From Nitrospira sp. (GTDB lineage: Bacteria; Nitrospirota; Nitrospiria; Nitrospirales; Nitrospiraceae): DNA of 46,420 nucleotides. Both the position numbers and the translations under genes were made by a program. Below, one piece after another: positions 10,658 through 19,078 of this stretch (positions are counted from its first letter, which is position 1; each line of letters begins with the position of its first letter). The stretch covers positions 1 through 46,420 of the forward strand of contig JALHMZ010000021.1 of the NCBI GenBank assembly GCA_022843785.1. The letters run 5' to 3'. A model generated the notes under the pieces. That model was given only the letters and a program-made list of their open reading frames with translations, was not told the DNA's origin and did no database searches.

Positions 10658-11509
10658 ATGGCGTCTCGTTTTCATTCTGATAGAAAACTCTTCAAATGGC
10701 CGGCCGGTGTGGCGCCGGCGCGTCCCCTGATCACACTGTTGACCGACTTCGGCTCTCGCGATAGTTTTGTGGCGAGCATGAAGGGGGTCATCCTCTCGAT
10801 TCACTCCGAAGTCCGCATCGTCGATCTGTCGCACCAGATTGTGCCCCATGGAATCGAAGAAGCGGCCTACGTGATCGCTTCGTGCCACCAATATTTTGAG
10901 GACGGAACGATCCACGTTGTCGTTGTGGATCCCGGTGTGGGCAGCGCCCGGCGATCGCTTCTGGTCACCACGTCGCGGCAGTATTTTCTGGCCCCGGATA
11001 ACGGATTGCTCACGCGGGTCCTCTGGAACGAGCGTCACGCCGAGGTCAGGCAGATCGAGAACGTCCTGTATCGTCTCCCATCCGAAGGGGCGACCTTCGA
11101 TGGGCGGGATCTCTTTTCCCCGGCGGCTGCCTGGCTTGCGATGGGAGAGCCGACGTCATCGTTCGGGCGCGTCATCGACGACCCTGTCCTGCTTCCGCTC
11201 GCGTTTCCGATCACGCAAGACGGGATGCTGATCGGACAAGTCGAGTATGTCGATCGATTCGGCAATTTGATCACGAACATCACCGCGGCGAATGTGCGGG
11301 AATGGTCGGAGACTGCCGGGCGTCCGCATCCGGAGATACACATCGGGCCCTGTATCATCCAAGGGCTGGTGACCAGTTACAGCCAGGGCAAACTCGACAG
11401 TCCCTCCGCGTTGATCAATAGCTCCGGGAAGTTGGAAATCTTTGTGGATCAGCAGAGCGCAGCCCGACATTTGCAAATCGGGGTGGGCGCAGAAGTGCGG
11501 CTGTGCTGA
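10658..11509 (+). CDS. SAM hydroxide adenosyltransferase (DUF62 family)
   Basis: This 283-aa protein belongs to the family related to SAM-dependent chlorinases and fluorinases, whose common members split S-adenosylmethionine with hydroxide to adenosine and methionine. Supporting segments are LITLLTDFGSRDSFVASMKG near residues 23-42, the downstream VDLSHQI, VVDPGVGSARR near 90 and DNGLL near 115. The C-terminal domain has the usual EYVDRFGNLITNI. The physiological role is unsettled; removal of SAM or adenosine production are the usual suggestions. It follows greA by 44 bp and is the last plus-strand gene of this block. Confidence 0.85.
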   Translation: MASRFHSDRKLFKWPAGVAPARPLITLLTDFGSRDSFVASMKGVILSIHSEVRIVDLSHQIVPHGIEEAAYVIASCHQYFEDGTIHVVVVDPGVGSARRSLLVTTSRQYFLAPDNGLLTRVLWNERHAEVRQIENVLYRLPSEGATFDGRDLFSPAAAWLAMGEPTSSFGRVIDDPVLLPLAFPITQDGMLIGQVEYVDRFGNLITNITAANVREWSETAGRPHPEIHIGPCIIQGLVTSYSQGKLDSPSALINSSGKLEIFVDQQSAARHLQIGVGAEVRLC

Positions 11510-11540
11510 TTGGTGCGCCGCAGGCTGCTCTCGCAGTACA

Positions 11541-12173
11541 TTATTCTTGGCTGGCGGTCGGTATGAAGCCGCGGATCTCCTCGGTCACTCGTTGGAGTGC
11601 ACCGGTCAGATTGTGAAAGATACGATCGAGGTGGCACATCGTCTCAGCCTCGGTCTCACCCCATGCCCAAAAAGACAACATGAGCTGCTGCCCATGCTGA
11701 CGCTCCAGTGGACCCGGAAGAGCCGTAAATTGAGTCGTCACGATCGTGGCGGCGACGGCTCCCGATTCAAACAGTGGGTCGGCCTCGCTCAATGCCTGAG
11801 CGGTCGCATTGGTCAGCCGGTGCATCTGCTCACGTGAGGTATTCACGGCCAGGTCCCGGTACAGGATCATCAGACGACCGGAACATTGCAAGGGCTTGGA
11901 GGACGGAGTGCCGGCAGTAGCGGCGGCGCCGTTGAAGGCGGAATCATTGGACTCAAAGATCGATGCAGAGCCATTGAGCCATTCAAGGAGCCGATAGAAG
12001 GTCTCGATCGCAGGGTAGGCAGTCCACTGCTGTAGATCCTCCAGCGACGACCGGATGAGGTCCGGCTGTGTTTTGAAATCGTAATATCTGAATGCCGGAT
12101 TGGATTCCGCATCGATCCAGGGGTGCGATCGCGGTCTCAGAGAGTCGGCGTCGCTGTGCTCGTACACCCTCAT
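11541..12173 (-). CDS. Hypothetical protein, 210 aa
   Basis: No family is recognised. The protein is soluble, with no signal peptide or membrane segment. It starts MRVYEHSDADSLRPRSHPWI, and the middle (residues 38-75) is rich in aromatic residues, with WTAYPAIETFYRLLEWLNG. The C-terminal half (100-200) looks helical, with LMILYRDLAVNTSREQMHRL and an LSFWAWGETEAETMCHLDRI segment. It faces the SAM-enzyme gene tail to tail. Its upstream side is a long gene-free stretch, so it is a single-gene unit. The reading frame is clean and its base composition is like its neighbours. Confidence 0.6.
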   Translation of the reverse strand: MRVYEHSDADSLRPRSHPWIDAESNPAFRYYDFKTQPDLIRSSLEDLQQWTAYPAIETFYRLLEWLNGSASIFESNDSAFNGAAATAGTPSSKPLQCSGRLMILYRDLAVNTSREQMHRLTNATAQALSEADPLFESGAVAATIVTTQFTALPGPLERQHGQQLMLSFWAWGETEAETMCHLDRIFHNLTGALQRVTEEIRGFIPTASQE

Positions 12174-12482
12174 TTTCCGTCCAATCCCCTGAATGCGTGG
12201 CTATAGGCCGGGACTTCTCTTGTGGCGCGCATTGCACATCATAGCAAGTAACCGTCCGTCATGTAGGGAAAGAATTCCTGAGCTGTTGTTCGGGCTCCGA
12301 GATCAGAGCTGCTTTAGGCGTCGAGCCTGTGTCAGCACGACCGAAAGCAGTGAGTGGCAAGCGGTGAAAGACACTGGTCTCCCTCAACTTATGCCGAATC
12401 CCATTCTCAGCTTCGTCATCGCACTCGCATCTCATGCGGGAAGAAAATAAGGGAGTGATAAGGGGGGCGTGAGGTAAATGGC
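12174..12482. other. Gene-poor stretch without recognisable content
   Basis: This stretch separates the divergent 210-aa gene from the toxin-antitoxin pair. A short plus-strand frame (12193-12450) has no ribosome site and no recognisable protein. No hairpin with a T tract and no repeat was seen. The promoter of the following antitoxin gene begins at its right edge. Confidence 0.5.
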
Positions 12483-12538
12483 TTGTCTGTCCATCAGGAG
12501 CAGACTATACTGGTCACTTACGAACTGACCATGGAGGT
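12483..12538 (+). promoter_or_regulatory. Promoter, palindromic operator and ribosome site of the Phd/VapC pair
   Basis: TTGTCT (12483-12488) and TATACT (12506-12511) are spaced by 17 bp. The last base of the -10 box opens a perfect inverted repeat TGGTCA (12511-12516), 9-nt spacer, TGACCA (12526-12531), which covers the expected start of transcription. GGAGGT (12533-12538) is the ribosome site. Autorepression by the antitoxin or its complex through such a palindrome is the rule for Phd-type systems; here it is inferred from position. Confidence 0.75.
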
Positions 12539-12544
12539 CTCGTT

Positions 12545-12838
12545 ATGAAGTCTACGGCAGTGTCTACACTCAAGGCGACGTTAAGTGCGTGCCTGGCCAA
12601 GGTCAAAGCCGGAGGAGAGGTGATCGTCATGGAACGAGGCAAGCCGATTGCCAAGTTAGTGCCGCTGCCTCGCGATGGAGAGATTGGGTCTGCGCATCTT
12701 CGGGATCTCGCGCGCGCAGGATTGGCTCGTCTGGGAACAGGGAAGCTGCCGGCCGGGTTTTGGAAAATGCGCCACCCCCGGGATCGACGGGGGCAGGCCG
12801 TCAAAGCGTTGCTGTCCGAACGTGCCGAGGGGCGATGA
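12545..12838 (+). CDS. Phd/YefM-type antitoxin
   Basis: This 97-aa protein starts MKSTAVSTLKATLSACLAKV, followed by GGEVIVMERGKPIAKLVPL, the classic Phd/YefM N-terminal DNA-binding fold. The C-terminal ~50 residues would wrap the toxin. It overlaps the downstream PIN toxin by the ATGA junction, the usual order of antitoxin before toxin. It should neutralise the toxin and repress its own promoter. The protein has an unusually long, basic tail (LARLGTGKLPAGFWKMRHP), often seen in Phd partners of VapC. Confidence 0.88.
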   Translation: MKSTAVSTLKATLSACLAKVKAGGEVIVMERGKPIAKLVPLPRDGEIGSAHLRDLARAGLARLGTGKLPAGFWKMRHPRDRRGQAVKALLSERAEGR

Positions 12839-13266
12839 AGTTCTGGGACGCATCAGCCGTGCTACCGCTCTGTCTTCAAGAGCCGCATACGCTCAATTTG
12901 AAGAGACTCAGCGCGCGCGACGGCGCCGTGGTTGCGTGGTGGGGGACAGCGGTGGAATGTTATTCTGCATTGGCCCGATTACGGCGTGAAGAGGCACTCA
13001 CTCCGGCGGATGAGACGCAAGCGCGAGCCCTGTTGCATGCGTTAATGGCGGCATGGACGGAAATCGAGCCCAGCGTTGTCGTGCGAGAACAGGCAGGGCG
13101 CGTCCTGCTCTTGCATCCGCTCCGAGCCGCAGATGCGATGCAATTGGCTGCCGCCATCGTGTGGGCAAATGGACAGGCCTCGGGACATGAGTTTGTGTGT
13201 TTGGATCACCGTCTGCGCGAAGCCGCGCAGCGCGAGGGCTTTACGGTCTTGCCGAAGCAAATCTAA
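12835..13266 (+). CDS. vapC: VapC-type PIN-domain toxin
   Basis: This 143-aa PIN domain endoribonuclease is the toxin partner of the upstream Phd-type antitoxin. The acidic residues expected for the metal site are Asp5 (KFWDASA), Glu41 (TAVECYS), Asp100 (LRAADAMQLA) and Asp124 (VCLDHRLREA), so it should be active. VapC proteins cut tRNA or rRNA, but the target cannot be told from sequence. The ATG at 12835 overlaps the antitoxin stop. The reading-frame version that starts upstream inside the antitoxin is only an open extension. Confidence 0.9.
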   Translation: MKFWDASAVLPLCLQEPHTLNLKRLSARDGAVVAWWGTAVECYSALARLRREEALTPADETQARALLHALMAAWTEIEPSVVVREQAGRVLLLHPLRAADAMQLAAAIVWANGQASGHEFVCLDHRLREAAQREGFTVLPKQI

Positions 13267-13481
13267 CGCTTCAATCTTCCTTTCTCTGTGCCCAGTATGT
13301 GTGTGAGAGGGGAGGCCTATTCAATATTGAGTGATGTGTGTCGGATGATTCCGACGAGTGCCGATTTGCGAATGACTTCGCAGGTCGGGCCAGCCACACC
13401 CCACGAAATGGACCGTGCTTCTTTTATTTCTGAAATAAGTCACAACTCATGCCTGACCCGAAAGTCTGGTTTCTCGTCCCG

Positions 13482-14264
13482 TCATTTCCCATGACACTTC
13501 TTGTACTTTTTCCCGCTGCTACAGGGACATGGGTCATTTCTTCCAACCTTCCCCATCGGCGGCACTGGGGGAGGATAAGAAGGCGTGGCGATCTCCATAC
13601 TTATCCCACCTAGATAAATACCATCCGTAAGCGTTTTGATAGGTGGGATGTATGCCGGAAGAAGTGACTTCAATGCCTCGTGTGTGATTTGTCTAACGGC
13701 GGCATAGTGCGGATTGGCTAGAGGTTTCCATGTGCCACCGGTTGGCCGACCGTGCCAACCGAGAGTATTCCGCTTTGCTAGTGCGTGGTATTTCTTGTCC
13801 AGACCGGGATCGACATGTGCCCCACCGTCTTGATCTGCAAGAGATCGGACCAAATCTTTTCGGCTAAACTCATTGTGTTCTTGATCTTTAAAGACGATAG
13901 CGTTCCACCAGTCACCAAAACTAATCTGTCTAGCCGATTGCTGCGCAATATTATCAAGGGGGGCAACGTACTTAGGGTTTGCTCCATATACATTGACCAC
14001 AATAAGTCCGCTATATGCGAACGGATTATGAGGGATTATCTCTTGTGCTGTATCGTAAAATAATACATCTGATTTGCCTGTTTGCCGTAACAGAGAATGG
14101 CAAGAGCCGCCATCATGAAATAGAAGACGGAGCTTGGCCGCCATGCTTTTAGCGGCTATTTCTGTGCCCGCATCGTAGTTCGTGGCATCCAGCTTTAAGA
14201 GTTCCAGTTGATCGTTCAATTCTTGTTCGAGTTCGGCGGGCGTACGAGGCACTTTCTCTGCCAT
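13482..14264 (-). CDS. SEC-C motif protein of unknown function
   Basis: This 260-aa protein ends in a SEC-C zinc motif, [19 protein letters not shown], as on the C-terminus of SecA and many unrelated proteins. The N-terminal ~220 residues are not recognised. They are predicted soluble and begin with a Glu/Leu-rich helix ([16 protein letters not shown]), followed by a region with [20 protein letters not shown] that may be a globular domain. The gene is more AT-rich than the operons on either side, and it sits between a toxin-antitoxin pair and a gene remnant, so it probably arrived by transfer. A GAGG site lies 9 nt upstream of its ATG. Confidence 0.7.
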   Translation of the reverse strand: MAEKVPRTPAELEQELNDQLELLKLDATNYDAGTEIAAKSMAAKLRLLFHDGGSCHSLLRQTGKSDVLFYDTAQEIIPHNPFAYSGLIVVNVYGANPKYVAPLDNIAQQSARQISFGDWWNAIVFKDQEHNEFSRKDLVRSLADQDGGAHVDPGLDKKYHALAKRNTLGWHGRPTGGTWKPLANPHYAAVRQITHEALKSLLPAYIPPIKTLTDGIYLGGISMEIATPSYPPPVPPMGKVGRNDPCPCSSGKKYKKCHGK

Positions 14265-14320
14265 GTGAAAACCTCGCTAAGATTGCTTTGACAGTCTACC
14301 CTTTCCCCGGAGGCCTCACA

Positions 14321-14494
14321 ATGTCCAACTCTAAGCGAGAGGGGGGAGTACGCTACAACTTCAAAGCAATTTTGGAGACAATGTGTGAGGGGATAACGAA
14401 GCTGCCTAAATTAGAGCTGGGTGTTATTTCTAGTGGAAGTTATTTTGAGTGCAAAGCCTCGAAGGAAATCTATAGCGATTTGGTAGTGGCTTGA
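14321..14494 (+). CDS. Small orphan ORF, 57 aa, possibly a truncated gene
   Basis: A GGAGG site (14309-14313) with 7-nt spacing precedes an ATG at 14321. The 57 codons start MSNSKREGGVRYNFKAILET and end at 14494, precisely where the duplicated bioA fragment begins. The local sequence is AT-richer than average. It could be a real small gene or the front part of a longer gene cut when the bioA fragment arrived. A TTG start at 14288 in the same frame is less likely. No family is recognised. Confidence 0.35.
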   Translation: MSNSKREGGVRYNFKAILETMCEGITKLPKLELGVISSGSYFECKASKEIYSDLVVA

Positions 14495-14709
14495 GTCACG
14501 GCCTCAATGGCTCTTTTCAGGATCTCGACCATGCTGGTGAGTTCTGTGTGTGATGTACTGAGGGGTGGGACGAGGATGATGACGTTGCCGATGGGGCGGA
14601 GGAGGAGGCCACGGCGGCGGGCCTCCATGGCGACGTTGTGGCCGATTCTGGCTGTGAGCGGAAACGGTGCTTTTGTCGCTCGATCCTGCACTAATTCGAT
14701 CCCCGCCAT
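14495..14709 (-). pseudogene. bioA: Duplicated 3' fragment of bioA
   Basis: The minus strand encodes about 70 residues nearly identical to the C-terminus of the intact bioA next to it. MAGIELVQDRATKA here matches MAGVELVQDRATKA there, and the stretch RRRGLLLRPIGNVIILVPPL is identical in both. The similarity begins abruptly at the ATG-like position and is lost upstream. The frame stays open and extends to a stop at 14470-14472, so it could still be translated as a 79-aa peptide, but it lacks the PLP-binding part and cannot be an aminotransferase. It lies about 60 bp beyond the end of the intact gene. Confidence 0.9.
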
Positions 14710-14767
14710 GGTCGGCGATAAAGGGGTCGGGAGTCTTTTAATGGAATCTAGTACTGCTGGTCGCCTG

Positions 14768-16156
14768 CTATGATCCGCTGTCGGTCTGACTGAGTGAAGT
14801 AACAGCCTTGATGGACTCTTTCAGAATTTCGACCATGCGTCTGAGTTCCGGCAGCGACGTGCTGAGAGGTGGGACGAGGATGATGACGTTGCCGATGGGG
14901 CGGAGCAGGAGGCCTCGGCGGCGGGCCTCCATGGCGACTTTGTGACCGGTTCTGGCTGTGAGCGGAAACGCCGCTTTTGTCGCTCGATCCTGCACTAATT
15001 CGACACCTGCCATGAATCCCTGCTGGCGAATCTCGCCGACGTGCTCCAGTTTCGACAGTGATGTCAGGAGGCGTTTGAGTAAGGCGATCTTAGGCCGCAG
15101 TTGACTCAGCGTCTTTTCTGTCCGAAAGACTTGGAGATTGGCCAGGGCCAGGGCGCAGCCGAGTGGATTGCCGGTGTAGCTGTGGCCGTGGAAGAAGGAT
15201 TTGAATTCTTCGTAGTGCCCGAGAAAGGCCTGATAGATTTCATCGGTCGTCACAGTCGCTGCCAACGGCATATAGCCTCCGGTCAGGCCCTTGCTGATCG
15301 CCAACAGATCCGGTGTCACTCCTTCATGCTCGCAGGCGAACATCTTGCCGGTTCGCCCGAATCCGGTAGCCACTTCATCGACGATCAACAACACATTATA
15401 TTGCGTGCAGAGTTCACGGATCCGTTTCAGATAGCCTGGCGGCTGGATCACCATGCCGGCTGCTGCTTGAAGTAAGGGCTCGATGATAAATCCGGCCAGG
15501 TCGCGATGCCGAGTTTTGAGGAGCTGTTCGATCGGATCGATGCATGCCATCCGACAGGATGGATAGTTGAGGTTGAGGGGGCAGCGGTAGCAATAGGGCG
15601 GCTCTGCCTCGATGGTTGGAAAGAGCAGCGGTTTGAAACGAGAATGGAAGAGCTCGATGTTGCCGACACTGACGGCGCCGATGGTGTCACCGTGATAGGC
15701 CAGCTTCAGATGGAGAAACGAATTCTTGGCCCCTGCCTCTGGATGGCGCTGCCGCCAATACTGGACAGCCATTTTCAGTGCCACCTCGACTGCCGTTGAA
15801 CCGTTGTCGGAATAGAATACTCGGGCGAGCCCCTTGGGGACGATTTTAATCAAGGCTTGGGCCAGCTCGATGGCCGGCTGGTTGGAGAGGCCGAGCAGAG
15901 TGGAATGTGCGATCTTATCGATCTGTTTCTTGAGAGCCCGGTCGAGGGCCGGATGCCGATGGCCGTGGAGATTGACCCAGATGGAGGAGGTGCCGTCGAG
16001 ATACTTCTTGCCGTCGTTATCGATGAGGTAGGAGCCTTTGCCCCGCTCGATAATGAGGGGATCTTCCTGCTCCCATTCCCGCATTTGCGTGAACGGATGC
16101 CAGAGGTATTTCCGGTCCCAAGCGCTCAGCTGTTTTGTCGAGGGCGGTTTGGTCAT
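14768..16156 (-). CDS. bioA: Adenosylmethionine-8-amino-7-oxononanoate aminotransferase
   Basis: BioA makes 7,8-diaminopelargonic acid from KAPA with SAM as amino donor and PLP as cofactor, in biotin synthesis. The 462-aa protein is a class III aminotransferase. YLWHPFTQM near residue 18, GKSYLIDNDGKKYLDGTSS, LIVDEVATGFGRTGKMFACE and the PLP lysine in LLAISKGLTGG all fit BioA rather than other class III enzymes. No other bio genes are nearby. It is transcribed away from lepA. Its 3' end was copied to give the fragment at 14495-14709. Confidence 0.93.
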   Translation of the reverse strand: MTKPPSTKQLSAWDRKYLWHPFTQMREWEQEDPLIIERGKGSYLIDNDGKKYLDGTSSIWVNLHGHRHPALDRALKKQIDKIAHSTLLGLSNQPAIELAQALIKIVPKGLARVFYSDNGSTAVEVALKMAVQYWRQRHPEAGAKNSFLHLKLAYHGDTIGAVSVGNIELFHSRFKPLLFPTIEAEPPYCYRCPLNLNYPSCRMACIDPIEQLLKTRHRDLAGFIIEPLLQAAAGMVIQPPGYLKRIRELCTQYNVLLIVDEVATGFGRTGKMFACEHEGVTPDLLAISKGLTGGYMPLAATVTTDEIYQAFLGHYEEFKSFFHGHSYTGNPLGCALALANLQVFRTEKTLSQLRPKIALLKRLLTSLSKLEHVGEIRQQGFMAGVELVQDRATKAAFPLTARTGHKVAMEARRRGLLLRPIGNVIILVPPLSTSLPELRRMVEILKESIKAVTSLSQTDSGS

Positions 16157-16189
16157 TATGTGTTAAACGTCAATCGTCAATGGGGTGTT

Positions 16190-16380
16190 GGCGAGTGGCA
16201 AGTGGTCAGTAGCAAGTGGCACGCGTGTCGGACTCCTTAGCCTCAAATGGTCCGGAGCCACAAAATAGTAGCCATTCACTACTCGCTACGCGGCGTAGCC
16301 AGCGTCGGGGCGTCATTCGTCACTGGTCATTTGTCATTCGTTCCGAACCACTCGCCATTGACCACTTGCTACTTGCCACC
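16190..16380. repeat. Short-word repeat array with inverted arms
   Basis: Between bioA and lepA the sequence is built from degenerate words such as AGTGGCAAGTGG and CAGTAGCAAG. The left arm (16190-16220) is largely the reverse complement of the right arm (16348-16380, CCACTCGCCATTGACCACTT and onward). A middle block around 16261-16300 has a related CACTACTCGCTACG pattern. The whole could fold as a long imperfect hairpin. It encodes nothing convincing; short ORFs read across it are chance frames. Confidence 0.7.
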
Positions 16381-16450
16381 TACCCCTAACCCTTCACCCC
16401 TCACGTTTCACGCTTCTGTGCGGCGCGGATTATACGGGGGGGCGTTTTCT

Positions 16451-16479
16451 TTGACAACCTAGGGGGCAGTTACTATAAT
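16451..16479 (+). promoter_or_regulatory. Perfect consensus sigma-70 promoter for the lepA operon
   Basis: TTGACA at 16451-16456 and TATAAT at 16474-16479 are both perfect and spaced by exactly 17 bp. Transcription should start near 16486, leaving only about 11 nt before the lepA ATG at 16497. No Shine-Dalgarno sequence is present in that leader. The next seven genes are packed tightly behind it, so this is probably the main promoter of the eight-gene operon. Confidence 0.9.
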
Positions 16480-16496
16480 GAACCGATTTTTTTGAA

Positions 16497-18308
16497 ATGA
16501 GCCAGCATTTGCAAAGCCTTATACGCAATTTCTCAATTATCGCTCATATCGATCACGGCAAATCAACCCTCGCTGACCGGTTCTTAGAAGCTACTGGCGC
16601 AGTCACTGCTCGAGAGGCCAAAGAACAGATCCTCGATGCCATGGATCTCGAACGAGAACGTGGCATTACGATTAAGGCCCATGCAGTGGCGATCCGGTAT
16701 AAGGCCAAAGACGGGAAGACCTACGCCTTGCATTTGATCGATACGCCGGGGCACGTCGACTTCACGTATGAAGTCTCGCGAAGTCTTGCCGCGTGCGAGG
16801 GGGCACTCTTGCTGGTTGATGCCACCCAGGGAGTTCAGGCGCAGACTATTGCCAACGTCAATCTGGCGATGGCCAACAACCTCACCATTATTCCGGTCAT
16901 CAATAAGATCGATTTGGCAAGCGCGGATGTCGAGGGGACTAAACACTCCATTTCGGAGGTGCTTCAGCTGGATGCCACCGACGCCATGCCGATCAGCGCC
17001 AAGGACGGCAAGGGTGTGCCGGAGGTGTTGGAGGCGGTGATCGCGCGGATTCCTCCGCCGGCCGGTAATCCCCAGGCGCCGCTCAAGGCGCTCATCTTCG
17101 ACTCCTGGTTCGACAATTATCAGGGCGTGATCGTGCTGACGAGACTGGTGGACGGATCGATTCGGCCCGGGATGAAGATCAAGGTCATGTCGAACAACCG
17201 GACGTTCGAAGTCATGGAGGTCGGACAATTCACACCCAAACGGACCAAAAAGACAGAGCTCCTCACCGGTGAAGTCGGATACCTCTGCGCCAACATGCGG
17301 GAGGTCGCGGATGTGAAGATCGGTGATACGCTCACGGATGCGGTGACGCCGACCAGTGCGCCCTTCCCCGGCTACAAGGAAGTGAAGCCCCTGGTCTTCT
17401 GCGGACTCTATCCCACCGACACGGCCCGGTATGAAGATCTGCGTGATGCGTTGGTCAAGCTTCGATTGAACGACTCGTCGTTCGTCTATGAGCCTGAGAC
17501 GTCGCTGGCGCTGGGATTCGGTTTCCGGTGCGGCTTCCTGGGATTGCTCCATATGGAGATCATTCAGGAGCGGTTAGAGCGTGAGTATAATCTGACGCTA
17601 CTCACGACCGCGCCGACGGTGGTCTATCGCCTGTTGACGACCAAAGGCGAGGTGCTGGAGGTCAATAATCCATCGCAATTGCCGCCTCCCAGCAGCATCG
17701 AATCCTTCGAGGAGCCGTTCATTCTGGTCTCGATCATCACGCCGGAGCGGTACATGGGCGCGATTCTCCAGCTGTGCCAGGAGCGGCGCGGGATTCAGCG
17801 GAGCATGCAATTTCTCGATCCGACCCGTGTGATGATCAGTTACGAGATGCCGCTCAACGAAGTCATTCTCGATTTTTACGATAAACTGAAGTCCCGCACC
17901 CAGGGCTATGCCTCGCTGGATTATGAGTTGCTCGGCTATCGGAACTCCGAGCTTGTCCGGCTCGACATTCTCTTGAACGGGGAAACGGTCGATGCCTTGT
18001 CCTTCATCACCCATAAAGACCGGTCGGTGCAGCGCGGGCGTCAGCTTGCGGAGAAAATGAAGGAACTCATTCCCCGGCAGATGTATGAGATCGCCATACA
18101 AGCGGCGATCGGGAGCAAGATCATTGCGCGCGAAACGATCGGGGCGATGAAGAAGAACGTCCTGGCCAAGTGTTACGGCGGCGACATTTCACGGAAACGG
18201 AAATTGCTCGAAAAACAGAAGGAAGGCAAGAAACGCATGAAAGCCGTCGGGAGCGTCGAAGTGCCGCAGGAAGCCTTCCTGGCGATTTTGAAAGTCGGTG
18301 AGGAATGA
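16497..18308 (+). CDS. lepA: Elongation factor 4 (LepA)
   Basis: LepA is a ribosome-bound GTPase implicated in back-translocation and in initiation or ribosome biogenesis. The 603-aa protein has the G1 motif AHIDHGKST (16-24), the DTPGHVDF and NKIDLASAD switches, EF-G-like domains II, III and V, and the LepA-specific C-terminal domain ending in [20 protein letters not shown]. The length is normal. The ATG is preceded by T-rich sequence with no ribosome site and only a ~10-nt leader. Its stop overlaps lepB by the ATGA junction. Confidence 0.97.
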   Translation: MSQHLQSLIRNFSIIAHIDHGKSTLADRFLEATGAVTAREAKEQILDAMDLERERGITIKAHAVAIRYKAKDGKTYALHLIDTPGHVDFTYEVSRSLAACEGALLLVDATQGVQAQTIANVNLAMANNLTIIPVINKIDLASADVEGTKHSISEVLQLDATDAMPISAKDGKGVPEVLEAVIARIPPPAGNPQAPLKALIFDSWFDNYQGVIVLTRLVDGSIRPGMKIKVMSNNRTFEVMEVGQFTPKRTKKTELLTGEVGYLCANMREVADVKIGDTLTDAVTPTSAPFPGYKEVKPLVFCGLYPTDTARYEDLRDALVKLRLNDSSFVYEPETSLALGFGFRCGFLGLLHMEIIQERLEREYNLTLLTTAPTVVYRLLTTKGEVLEVNNPSQLPPPSSIESFEEPFILVSIITPERYMGAILQLCQERRGIQRSMQFLDPTRVMISYEMPLNEVILDFYDKLKSRTQGYASLDYELLGYRNSELVRLDILLNGETVDALSFITHKDRSVQRGRQLAEKMKELIPRQMYEIAIQAAIGSKIIARETIGAMKKNVLAKCYGGDISRKRKLLEKQKEGKKRMKAVGSVEVPQEAFLAILKVGEE

Positions 18309-19078
18309 GTGCGGATCCGAACCGGGCCAATATCGAGAAGCTGTCCGGTTCTTCTGCCGGAGAGACGCCAACGCCTGTGTCCGCGGCTGCGGTGTCGGAA
18401 CGGAAGGTTGAGCGGGCCGGACAGAAGTCGATTTTTCGTGAGTATTCGGAAGCCATCATCGTGGCCATTGTGCTGGCCTTTGCCATTCGGGTGTTCGTGG
18501 TGCAGGCCTTCAAGATTCCCTCCGGCTCGATGATTCCAACCTTGTTGATCGGCGATCATATTTTAGTGAGCAAATTGTCGTATGGATTCCAGTGGCCTGC
18601 GGACTGCAAGCTGCAATGGAATGTGCCGCCGGTCAATTGCTATACGTCCACGACGGTGATCGAGTTTGGCAAGCCGCAGCGTGGGGATGTCATCGTCTTC
18701 CGTTTTCCCGAAGATGAGGAAAAGGACTTTATTAAGCGCATCGTCGGGACCCCCGGTGATACGGTGCAGCTCCGCAATAAAGTGGTATTCGTCAACGGGC
18801 AGGCCCTGGACGACAAGGCCTTTACACAGCGCATTGATCCCGGCATTATCGACGGTACGATCAACTCGCGCGACAATTTCGGGCCGGTCACGGTTCCCGA
18901 AGGATCGTATTTCGTGATGGGTGACAATCGCGATCAAAGTCTCGACAGCCGGTTCTGGGGGTATGTGCGGGAAGAGAAAATCCGCGGCAAAGCGTTCCGG
19001 ATTTATTGGTCGTGGAGCGGGCAGGGCAACTGGACGGAGTGGGTCCGATGGGAACGGTTCGCCAAGGGGATCGAATGA
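18305..19078 (+). CDS. lepB: Signal peptidase I
   Basis: LepB removes signal peptides from exported proteins at the inner membrane. The 257-aa protein has one N-terminal membrane anchor (about residues 49-68). The catalytic Ser75 sits in [10 protein letters not shown] and Lys144 in [12 protein letters not shown], and the C-terminal [15 protein letters not shown] box is typical. A ~90-residue insert with [12 protein letters not shown] is between the Ser and Lys boxes. It follows lepA by overlap and is itself coupled to rfaE1 by a 4-bp overlap. The N-terminal ~40 residues before the anchor are longer than in E. coli and serine-rich. Confidence 0.95.
   Translation: MSADPNRANIEKLSGSSAGETPTPVSAAAVSERKVERAGQKSIFREYSEAIIVAIVLAFAIRVFVVQAFKIPSGSMIPTLLIGDHILVSKLSYGFQWPADCKLQWNVPPVNCYTSTTVIEFGKPQRGDVIVFRFPEDEEKDFIKRIVGTPGDTVQLRNKVVFVNGQALDDKAFTQRIDPGIIDGTINSRDNFGPVTVPEGSYFVMGDNRDQSLDSRFWGYVREEKIRGKAFRIYWSWSGQGNWTEWVRWERFAKGIE

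Noticed and set aside
13430..13446. Near-perfect AT-rich palindrome TTATTTC T GAAATAA
   Set aside because: It is between genes and too small to assign; there is no T tract or promoter around it, so it is not called.
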